Positions 1 through 4,610 of a stretch of 9,684 nucleotides of DNA are shown one piece after another. The DNA comes from DATDRM01 sp035291705 (GTDB lineage Bacteria; Chloroflexota; Anaerolineae; Anaerolineales; UBA4823). A program made the translations under genes and the position numbers. The notes beneath the pieces were generated by a model, which made no database searches, was not told the DNA's origin, and saw only the letters and a list, made by a program, of their open reading frames with translations. The stretch lies in the NCBI GenBank assembly GCA_035291705.1, contig DATDRM010000130.1, positions 1 to 9,684 on the forward strand, given 5' to 3'. Each line of letters begins with the position of its first letter. Within the stretch, counting starts at the first letter, position 1.

Positions 1-446
1 CCGGCGGGTTGCTCGAACACCTGGAATGCCGGTGTCGGGAGGTCATATTCGATCAGCCTTCGCTTGGCGTTGGCCTTATTCGTGCACAGGGCGTAGACTG
101 CGGCGCTCGACCCCGTGTATTTGAAGCCGAGTTCTTCTATCTCTTTGATCACATGCACCGCACCATTGCTCTTGCCTTGGAAGCCGTCACAGATGTTGAA
201 AATAAAAGTGGCCTCGGTGGAGAGCGGTTGTAGTTGTTGCCTCAATTCATCCAGGGAATTGTGAATAGGGATTTTGATCGCCGGATATCCAAGCGATGTG
301 ATTGCGCCATACAGATGTTGAGCTATGTTGACGGTATCTTGCAGGGCGATCAGATCGTGTGGTTCTCCGACCGTGAGCTTATCTTCTGAGTTATAGACGA
401 GTGCTATCTGGACATCTCGATTACCGGTTTTATGCCTGGAGTTCAC
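1..446 (-). CDS. D-alanine-D-alanine ligase-like ATP-grasp protein, N-terminal part (truncated by window edge)
   Basis: 148 codons are readable before the window ends; the rest, including the ATP-grasp catalytic core, lies outside. The protein opens with a Rossmann-like strand (VQIALVYN, residues 12-19). It continues with IFNICDGF (82-89) and then YTGSSAAVYALCTNK (110-124) followed by AKRRLIEYDLPTP (127-139). This matches the family's 'YTGS..ALC.DK...K.......PTP' block at the junction of the N-terminal and ATP-grasp domains. Family members ligate D-alanine or other amino acids using ATP, in peptidoglycan or peptide synthesis. The usual 'HG..GEDG' segment of true Ddl enzymes reads DGFQGKSNG here, so a divergent paralogue with another substrate is more likely than the housekeeping Ddl. 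The GTG at 444-446 is the first possible start after an in-frame TAA, and no ATG lies nearby. There is no well-spaced ribosome site. It is divergent from the bc operon, and its base composition is visibly more AT-rich than that of its neighbours. Confidence 0.85.
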   Translation of the reverse strand, partial: MNSRHKTGNRDVQIALVYNSEDKLTVGEPHDLIALQDTVNIAQHLYGAITSLGYPAIKIPIHNSLDELRQQLQPLSTEATFIFNICDGFQGKSNGAVHVIKEIEELGFKYTGSSAAVYALCTNKANAKRRLIEYDLPTPAFQVFEQPA

Positions 447-452
447 GCCTTC

Positions 453-481
453 ATTATCGCATTATTTGGCTTTTTTGTCAC
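453..481 (-). promoter_or_regulatory. Extended -10 promoter for the ligase-like gene
   Basis: On the minus strand a -35 box GTGACA (476-481) is followed by a 17-nt spacer and a -10 box GATAAT (453-458). The -10 is preceded by TGC, an extended -10 motif. Expected initiation about 7 nt after the -10 falls on or next to the GTG start at 446, which predicts a leaderless message. The motif match is seen directly; activity is inferred. Confidence 0.55.
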
Positions 482-545
482 ATGCCATTTTTCACCGGGA
501 GATGAAGTACAAATGATCGGATAATAATCGTTTACCAGGCTTGTA

Positions 546-554
546 TGGTAAGAT
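546..554 (+). promoter_or_regulatory. Weak candidate extended -10 for the bc operon
   Basis: TGG followed by TAAGAT (549-554) resembles an extended -10 and would start transcription near 561, leaving a leader of about 9 nt before the cytochrome b ATG. No -35 box is recognisable at normal spacing. It is offered because cytochrome b lacks a Shine-Dalgarno sequence, which suits a very short leader. Low confidence. Confidence 0.22.
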
Positions 555-569
555 TTGCCAAGTTGATCC

Positions 570-1628
570 ATGAAAGCTAATCCAACTCGGCCATCCTTTT
601 TCCATCACCTGCACCCACCCACCATCCCAGCCCCTCAGGCGCGCTTCCGCTACACGCTGGGGGCGGGGGGTTTATCGGTGTATCTTGTGTTGTTGCTGGT
701 CATCACCGGCATCCTGGAGATGTTCTTTTACGTGCCCTCTCCAGGCGAGGCGGCCGAGTCGGTGCAGACTCTGGCTTTTCTCGTTCCTTATGGGTGGTTG
801 GTGCGCAACCTGCACTACTGGGTGGCCCAACTGCTGGTCGTGGTCGCCATCATCCATTTGCTGCGGGTAGTCTTCACCGGCGCCTACGCTCCGCCGCGGC
901 GCTTCAACTACCTGTTGGGGCTGGCCTTGCTCCTGCTCAGCCTGTTGCTGGATTTCACCGGTTACGTGCTGCGCTGGGATGAGGGCGTTCAGTGGGCGCT
1001 GGTGGCAGGCACGAATTTGGTGAAATCTATCCCAATCCTTGGTGAAGGTCTATACCGCCTGGTGGTGGGTGGCACCCAGCCCGGCCCAGCTGCGCTGATT
1101 CGGTTTTACGCCTGGCATATCTTTGGATTAACGCTGGCCCTGGTGGGGGTGGGAGCCTGGCACCTGTTCCGAGTGCGCCGTGATGGAGGCATCGCTGTGC
1201 CGCCGCCGGAAGCGCGCCGGGATGCCAGCCGCATCTCCCGCTTTGAGCTGGTGCGCCGGGAAGCCCTGGCTGCCATCCTGGCAACTGCTGTATTGATCGT
1301 AGTCGCTTCTATCCTGCCCGCGCCGATCGCTCCCCCCATCCGAGAGGGGAGTCCCCTGGCAGCAGAGGCGCGCGCCCCCTGGTTCTTCCTGTGGGTGCAG
1401 CAGTTGCTCAAGTGGGGAGATCCCTTCATCTTTGGAGTTTTGATTCCGGTGATGGTGATCGTTCTGCTGGCTGGCATCCCCTATTGGCTGCCTAATCCCA
1501 GACCTGATGAATTGGGGCGCTGGTTTCCTGCAGGCAATCGAGCTGCCTCGCTTCTCCTGGTTATCCTGGTCATTATCTTGCTGCTGCTGACCATCCTCGC
1601 CCTTTCCCCCTTATCCACTTTCCCTTAA
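570..1628 (+). CDS. Cytochrome b of a bc-type quinol oxidase complex (b6 and subunit IV fused)
   Basis: This 352-residue integral membrane protein binds two b hemes and oxidises quinol at the outer face of the membrane. Heme ligands are H82 and H96 (14 apart) in helix B and H183 and H198 (15 apart) in helix D. The wider helix D spacing is the mark of cytochrome b6-type proteins rather than mitochondrial-type cytochrome b. About seven membrane helices are visible (near 35-54, 78-100, 114-134, 181-201, 231-250, 284-303, 325-348), equal to b6 (four) plus subunit IV (three) in one chain. The Qo-site PEWY motif reads APWF at 269-272, so the usual glutamate is absent. There is no cysteine anywhere, so no covalent extra heme of the b6f kind. 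The ATG at 570 is fixed by an in-frame TGA at 564-566. No clear ribosome site precedes it. First gene of a b-c-Rieske operon; the acceptor quinone is probably menaquinol (inference). Confidence 0.93.
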   Translation: MKANPTRPSFFHHLHPPTIPAPQARFRYTLGAGGLSVYLVLLLVITGILEMFFYVPSPGEAAESVQTLAFLVPYGWLVRNLHYWVAQLLVVVAIIHLLRVVFTGAYAPPRRFNYLLGLALLLLSLLLDFTGYVLRWDEGVQWALVAGTNLVKSIPILGEGLYRLVVGGTQPGPAALIRFYAWHIFGLTLALVGVGAWHLFRVRRDGGIAVPPPEARRDASRISRFELVRREALAAILATAVLIVVASILPAPIAPPIREGSPLAAEARAPWFFLWVQQLLKWGDPFIFGVLIPVMVIVLLAGIPYWLPNPRPDELGRWFPAGNRAASLLLVILVIILLLLTILALSPLSTFP

Positions 1629-1643
1629 CCCTTCGGTTTTCTT

Positions 1644-2885
1644 GTGCAGACTATCCGCCTGTTCCTCGCCTCACTTCTACTTTGCCTTTCGTTATTGGGC
1701 GCGGCTTGGTTGCAAAGCCGCCAACCCAGACCGGTTTCCCTGTTGCCTACCCTGACTGGTCAGGTTGAATACTGCCTGACCTGCCACGCCGACTTGCCTG
1801 AGATCAGTCCCTCTCATCCGGTGGAGACCTTTGGTTGCGTGTTGTGTCATGGCGGTGAGCGGCTAGCATTGGACGCAGACCTGGCGCACAGCACGATGCG
1901 CGGTGGGCGAAACCCTTCCGAGTTTGCCGTGGTGGAAGCCTCTTGCGGGAGCGGTGATTGCCACAGCGGCACAGCTCAAGATCAGCGCGATCATATCCAG
2001 CGCGCGGTCACCAGTGTCCAAGGCACTTACGCTGGGGCGATCGCCAGCATTCGTTTTACCTACGGAGCCCAGTCCGATCAAACCGCCCGCCTGGGTGTGT
2101 ATCCTGTCCAGGATGATCACCTCACCACCGCGACTGGCCTGGCTTCTTTGGGGACTTTTGATCCTTCGCAGGAGTCATCGCCGAGCGTCAAGGCCTTCGC
2201 GGATTACTGTCTGGACTGCCATCTCTCTGCAGAGCCGTTGCCTGGCGCGCAATATGCCCGCCTGACGGGCTGCGCCGCCTGCCATACACCGACTGCAAAT
2301 ACCGACCTGGATCAACCTGTCCACCGCTTGACGACCGCCATCCCATACACGCAGTGCAACACCTGCCACAATCGGGGAAACTATGACCTGCGCCAGATGC
2401 AGTTCCACCCGCGCACTGACCAGCCGGTTGACCGCCTGCACGATTATTACCAACCCATTGCCCAGTTCGTGCGCTGCGAGTGGACGCTGGATTGCGTGGA
2501 TTGCCACACTCGTTTCGAGGCGATGGGGGATGGAGACATCCACAGCAATAAAAAGGAAATTCAATACATCCAATGCCGGACATGCCACGGTACACTGGAC
2601 GAGCTGCCGCTTACCCGGACGATCGCCGGCCAGGACGACCTGGCGCTGCGCATGGCGTTTCTCAATCCCGTGATCGATCTCAAAGTGGGTGATACTGTGC
2701 TGGTCACGGAACAAGGAGAGCCGCTGTGGAACACACGCCAGCTGGCGGACGGCGCGTTTGAATTATTCGGCAAAGCTACCGGGCAGCGTTTCACCTTCCG
2801 GCCGGTCATGGGCACCGCCTGCGAGCAAAAACTTGATCAACAAGAATCGCGCGACTGCCATGAGTGCCATTCCGTGAAGAGATGA
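1644..2885 (+). CDS. Multiheme c-type cytochrome, nine predicted hemes, c subunit of the bc complex
   Basis: 413 residues with an N-terminal hydrophobic segment (3-23) that serves as signal peptide or membrane anchor, so the rest should lie outside the membrane. Eight CXXCH motifs start at C44, C65, C189, C210, C238, C284, C311 and C405. A ninth site is CX4CH at C101-H107 (CGSGDCH), a spacing known from some cytochrome c3-type hemes. Hemes cluster at 44-107, 189-315 and one at the extreme C-terminus. Stretches of about 80 residues (108-188 and 316-404) lack motifs and may form folded spacer domains. Additional histidines could be distal ligands. Its place between cytochrome b and Rieske suggests it replaces the usual mono- or diheme cytochrome c as electron exit. 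The GTG at 1644 is the first possible start; it is in the same frame as cytochrome b, five codons beyond its TAA, with no ribosome site visible. Close family name not known to me. Confidence 0.9.
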   Translation: MQTIRLFLASLLLCLSLLGAAWLQSRQPRPVSLLPTLTGQVEYCLTCHADLPEISPSHPVETFGCVLCHGGERLALDADLAHSTMRGGRNPSEFAVVEASCGSGDCHSGTAQDQRDHIQRAVTSVQGTYAGAIASIRFTYGAQSDQTARLGVYPVQDDHLTTATGLASLGTFDPSQESSPSVKAFADYCLDCHLSAEPLPGAQYARLTGCAACHTPTANTDLDQPVHRLTTAIPYTQCNTCHNRGNYDLRQMQFHPRTDQPVDRLHDYYQPIAQFVRCEWTLDCVDCHTRFEAMGDGDIHSNKKEIQYIQCRTCHGTLDELPLTRTIAGQDDLALRMAFLNPVIDLKVGDTVLVTEQGEPLWNTRQLADGAFELFGKATGQRFTFRPVMGTACEQKLDQQESRDCHECHSVKR

Positions 2886-2892
2886 TGATCAC

Positions 2893-3330
2893 ATGAACAA
2901 AAAGCAGGGACCTGTCTCCAAACTCCATCGGCGGGATTTCATCATGGTTGCCCTGAAAGGCACGCTGGGCTTGAGCAGCACGCTTGGGTTAATTGGATTG
3001 ATCCGTTTTCTGGGCTACCAGTCCGATCCGGCACCGCAAACCGAGTTCGAACTTGGCCCGGCCAGCAATTTTCCCCCCGGCTCGCGCACGCCGGTCCCTG
3101 AAGCGCAGGCGGTTCTTTACCACATGCCGGCGGGCTTTATCGCGCTTAGCCTGGTCTGCCCGCATCTGGGTTGCGTGATCAATTCGGTGGAACAGGGATA
3201 CGCCTGTCCCTGTCATGGCTCACGATTCGATGCCCAGGGTCAGGTATTGAACGGGCCGGCGCGTGAACCAATGCGTGTTTTACGCGTTGAACAGACCCCA
3301 GGTGGGCAATTAATTCTCTATACTGGCTGA
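2893..3330 (+). CDS. Rieske [2Fe-2S] iron-sulfur protein of the bc complex
   Basis: 145 residues. The N-terminus has a twin-arginine signal (HRRDFIMVALKG, residues 12-23) that runs into a membrane helix (about 17-41), as in bacterial Rieske proteins exported folded by Tat and left anchored. Cluster box I is CPHLGC (89-94) and box II is CPCHGS (105-110). By family rule C89, H91, C105 and H108 bind the 2Fe-2S cluster, and C94 and C107 form the stabilising disulfide. It accepts the first electron from quinol bound at cytochrome b and hands it to the cytochrome c. The Rieske gene is last in the operon here, whereas in many bc1 and b6f operons it comes first. The start ATG lies 7 nt after the cytochrome c stop, with a weak purine-rich site (AAGAGA) overlapping the upstream stop, consistent with translational coupling. 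Confidence 0.95.
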   Translation: MNKKQGPVSKLHRRDFIMVALKGTLGLSSTLGLIGLIRFLGYQSDPAPQTEFELGPASNFPPGSRTPVPEAQAVLYHMPAGFIALSLVCPHLGCVINSVEQGYACPCHGSRFDAQGQVLNGPAREPMRVLRVEQTPGGQLILYTG

Positions 3331-3338
3331 TATATCAG
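3327..3338. repeat. Perfect 12-bp palindrome holding both convergent stop codons
   Basis: CTGATATATCAG is its own reverse complement. The Rieske stop TGA (3328-3330) and the minus-strand stop of the universal stress protein gene (TCA at 3335-3337 on plus) sit symmetrically within it, leaving only 4 bp between the genes. No T-rich terminator tail is present on either strand. Confidence 0.7.
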
Positions 3339-3784
3339 ATGTCGCCGTCAGACCGGACGATCAGCAGAGGCCGGTCGATCCGGTGCAGAACGCCGGCTGC
3401 CACGCTGCCATAAAACACCCGGGCCAGGCCAGATAAACCATGGCTGGCCATGGCAACCAGATCGACGTTCTCCCGCTCAGCCACCTCGTCAATGACCCTG
3501 GCGGGGGAACCTTCTTCGACGACAACGGTATCCACCTGGATACCCTGCTCTTGAAGTCTCCCTTGAAGGCTATGCAGATAATCTTCCGCCTCGTGAATCT
3601 CATTCGCTTGAAAGGTGGCTTCCACGATATCTATGGGAGCAGAGGCATAGAGGATATGAACCGGTTCGAGCACATTCAAAAGGATTAATTTAGAGTTGAA
3701 GCATTTCGCCAATGTCTCTACATATGGCAAAATCGCTTCTGCCCGCTTCGACCCGTCAAGGGGCACCAGGATAGTGCTGTACAT
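3335..3784 (-). CDS. Universal stress protein, UspA family
   Basis: 149 residues, the normal single-domain length. It begins MYSTILVPLDGS, with the family's VP(L/V)DGS strand-1 motif (V7, P8, D10). Near the end it carries SHG (114-116), nine residues, then GS (126-127). This corresponds to the ATP-binding loop G-2x-G-9x-G(S/T), with alanine (A113) in the first glycine position, so an ATP-binding member is likely. Such cytoplasmic dimers are induced by energy or growth stress; the substrate is unknown. An in-frame start 15 codons upstream (3829) exists, but the start at 3784 is preferred because a strong AAAGGAG site lies 6 nt ahead of it and the protein then begins at the canonical strand. 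It is convergent with the Rieske gene and probably monocistronic. Confidence 0.93.
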   Translation of the reverse strand: MYSTILVPLDGSKRAEAILPYVETLAKCFNSKLILLNVLEPVHILYASAPIDIVEATFQANEIHEAEDYLHSLQGRLQEQGIQVDTVVVEEGSPARVIDEVAERENVDLVAMASHGLSGLARVFYGSVAAGVLHRIDRPLLIVRSDGDI

Positions 3785-3790
3785 ACGAGA

Positions 3791-3797
3791 CTCCTTT
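3791..3797 (-). promoter_or_regulatory. Ribosome binding site of the universal stress protein gene
   Basis: AAAGGAG on the minus strand lies 6 nt before the ATG at 3784 and decides this start over the upstream in-frame ATG at 3829. Confidence 0.75.
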
Positions 3798-3800
3798 CTG

Positions 3801-3812
3801 CCGGACGTCCGG
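3801..3812. repeat. Perfect 12-bp palindrome in the stress-protein leader
   Basis: CCGGACGTCCGG is self-complementary and lies just upstream of the ribosome binding site of the stress-protein gene. It could be an operator or a small leader hairpin; a 12-bp palindrome with no loop suits a protein-binding site better than an RNA hairpin. No binding protein can be named. Confidence 0.4.
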
Positions 3813-3889
3813 AATAGCTTTGGATGCAAATTTATTCGACAGATGATGGCTCAGTGTTCGGGAATGTCACCAGCCTATCCAGTTATGTG

Positions 3890-3918
3890 ATGATCCATAA
3901 ATAGTATGGATCATTTTT
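3890..3918 (+). terminator. Perfect 10-bp hairpin followed by T5 (terminator-like)
   Basis: ATGATCCATA (3890-3899), a five-base loop, and TATGGATCAT (3905-3914) form a perfect stem that runs into TTTTT (3914-3918) on the plus strand. The shape is that of an intrinsic terminator, though the stem is AT-rich. No plus-strand gene ends nearby, so it may stop antisense transcription over the stress-protein gene, or it may instead be a 25-bp operator. Seen: the repeat. Inferred: the function. Confidence 0.4.
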
Positions 3919-3922
3919 CTAG

Positions 3923-3947
3923 ATTTGTCAACTATAGTTCGACAAAT
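3923..3947. promoter_or_regulatory. Operator-like dyad
   Basis: ATTTGTC (3923-3929) and GACAAAT (3941-3947) flank the palindrome AACTATAGTT (3930-3939), with one extra base. Each half reads ATTTGTC(G)AACTAT. A 25-bp AT-rich dyad like this is typical of a dimeric repressor site. It overlaps the -35 box and spacer of the candidate promoter at 3925-3953. The regulator is unknown. Confidence 0.45.
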
Positions 3948-3953
3948 TTTAAA
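3925..3953 (+). promoter_or_regulatory. Candidate sigma-70 promoter reading into the intergenic gap
   Basis: TTGTCA (3925-3930, five of six consensus bases), a 17-nt spacer and TTTAAA (3948-3953, four of six). Initiation would fall near 3960. No protein gene follows on this strand before 4563, so if active it would make a non-coding transcript. Confidence 0.35.
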
Positions 3954-3959
3954 CGCAAA

Positions 3960-4059
3960 CAATCGCTTGCAGAAGGTGTTATTCATCAGTCTGAAGCGAG
4001 ATTGTTCTATGGAATCTGAGGGCCTTTAAGGTCGGTTAAAGGCCCTGGAAGTGCTTTTT
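3960..4059 (+). ncRNA. Candidate small structured RNA
   Basis: Downstream of the candidate promoter two hairpins follow. The first pairs CAATC-GCTT (3960-3968), bulge, CAG (3970-3972) with CTG-AAGC-bulge-GATTG (3991-4004). The second is the perfect 10-bp stem at 4020-4045. A T5 run at 4055-4059 could mark the end, although it is 9 nt from the stem, which is loose for an intrinsic terminator. Everything but the pairing is inference. An alternative is that these are unrelated operator or spacer sequences. No known RNA family is recognised. Confidence 0.25.
4020..4045. repeat. Perfect 10-bp inverted repeat (hairpin)
   Basis: GGGCCTTTAA (4020-4029), six-base loop GGTCGG, TTAAAGGCCC (4036-4045). 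It could be a stable RNA hairpin on either strand. The T5 run at 4055-4059 makes a plus-strand terminator possible but imperfectly spaced; the minus strand has no T tract. Confidence 0.6.
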
Positions 4060-4100
4060 CTGGTTAGCTGAAACGATTTTCCAATTTAGGATTACATCGA

Positions 4101-4192
4101 CCCCGGAGGTTATGAAGCTGCATGGTTGGACTTGGGATCAAGGCAGGTCTCCACCCTTGAAGATTGAAATATCCTCGATGAAACCTCCGGGG
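4101..4192. repeat. 11-bp perfect inverted repeat bracketing a 70-nt interior
   Basis: CCCCGGAGGTT (4101-4111) pairs perfectly with AACCTCCGGGG (4182-4192). Inside, CAAGG and CCTTG can form a smaller nested stem (about 4139-4159). The element begins 20 nt beyond the stop of the small minus-strand gene, so it may fold in that gene's 3' untranslated RNA. No target-site duplication flanks it, so a miniature transposon is not supported. Confidence 0.45.
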
Positions 4193-4212
4193 ATTGTATG
4201 TCGTGACTCGGG

Positions 4213-4407
4213 TTACTTGCGCTTGAGAACGGGAAGCCCCGTCTTGCTCTCTGACACCATGTAACCCATGGGGACCGCATCCAGTGCCCCCGCCTGTGTG
4301 GTCTTCGCAAAAAAGTAGAGGGTTTGTTTCTTGCCGGTCTTGGTGGTACGGGTTGTGGCATGCAGATAGTAGGTCTGTCCCTTAGAGTTTTTGAAGCTAA
4401 AAGCCAT
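4213..4407 (-). CDS. Small conserved-type basic protein, 64 residues, function unknown
   Basis: 64 residues, rich in lysine and tyrosine. Order of features: MAFSFKNSKGQTYYLH (1-16), a basic TTKTGKKQTLYFFAK stretch (21-35), then GALDAVPMGYMV (40-51) and TGLPVLKRK at the C-terminus. There is no signal peptide, membrane helix or metal-binding cysteine. The pattern 'KGQTYYLH ... KKQT.YFFAK ... GALDAVP.GY.V ... GLP.LK' resembles a small uncharacterised protein I recall from several bacterial phyla, with no assigned function. The start at 4407 is chosen because GGAAGGAG lies just upstream (spacing about 8 nt); an in-frame ATG at 4440 would place that site inside the coding region. It is divergent from the ATPase operon and likely monocistronic. 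Confidence 0.85.
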   Translation of the reverse strand: MAFSFKNSKGQTYYLHATTRTTKTGKKQTLYFFAKTTQAGALDAVPMGYMVSESKTGLPVLKRK

Positions 4408-4480
4408 GGTTGAACTCCTTCCTTTGTTGTCAATATTCATTGGATTTGAAACATCTGAACGCCCAAGCCCAGATAACTGA

Positions 4481-4509
4481 ATAATACAACATTTATCTCA
4501 ATATCGCAA
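4481..4509 (-). promoter_or_regulatory. Candidate promoter of the small basic protein gene
   Basis: On the minus strand, TTGCGA (4504-4509), a 17-nt spacer and TATTAT (4481-4486; five of six consensus bases). Initiation near 4474 would give a leader of about 67 nt ending in the strong ribosome site. Confidence 0.45.
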
Positions 4510-4554
4510 CCACAACTTTAAGCAGATTCGGCTGTGATTCGGGGGAGAGCATTG

Positions 4555-4563
4555 TGGTATAAT
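4555..4563 (+). promoter_or_regulatory. Extended -10 promoter of the ATPase/permease/two-component operon
   Basis: TGG followed by a perfect TATAAT (4558-4563). The -35 region at 17-nt spacing is TGATTC, a poor match, as is common for extended -10 promoters. Initiation near 4570 gives a leader of about 40 nt with a strong ribosome site at its end. It also rules out the more upstream TTG at 4563 as a start codon, because that codon lies in the promoter. Confidence 0.6.
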
Positions 4564-4593
4564 TGGATAGAATAAACCATAAATGGCCGATAT

Positions 4594-4603
4594 CAAGAGG
4601 AGG
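4594..4603 (+). promoter_or_regulatory. Ribosome binding site for the MinD/ParA-like gene
   Basis: AAGAGGAGGA, an almost perfect anti-16S match, lies 7 nt before TTG at 4611 and sets that start. An ATG at 4583 is in another frame and upstream of the site. Confidence 0.75.
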
Positions 4604-4610
4604 AAATACT

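Larger units (their letters stand above)
3785..4212. other. Protein-free structured intergenic region
   Basis: 428 bp separate the stress-protein and small-protein genes, both on the minus strand. Base composition is lower in GC than in the genes. The region contains five separate perfect inverted repeats, listed individually. No credible protein gene, tRNA or insertion sequence remains was found. Confidence 0.6.

Noticed and set aside
9..233. A 74-codon plus-strand open frame at the left edge
   Set aside because: It is antisense to the ligase-like reading frame, which shows clear family motifs on the minus strand.
563..572. TGATCCAT shared between the cytochrome b start and the hairpin at 3890
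   Set aside because: A single shared 8-mer without dyad symmetry at the first site; expected by chance at this scale.
2175..2714. A 179-codon minus-strand open frame in the multiheme cytochrome gene
   Set aside because: Antisense to a gene with nine heme motifs; no ribosome site or domain.
4101..4192. Miniature transposable element bounded by the 11-bp inverted repeat
   Set aside because: The bases flanking the two ends differ, so no target duplication is seen, and no second copy is present in the window.
4112..4264. A 50-codon plus-strand frame starting after GGAGG at 4105-4109
   Set aside because: The spacing of 2 nt is too short, the GGAGG is part of an inverted repeat, and the frame runs antisense into the small basic protein gene.
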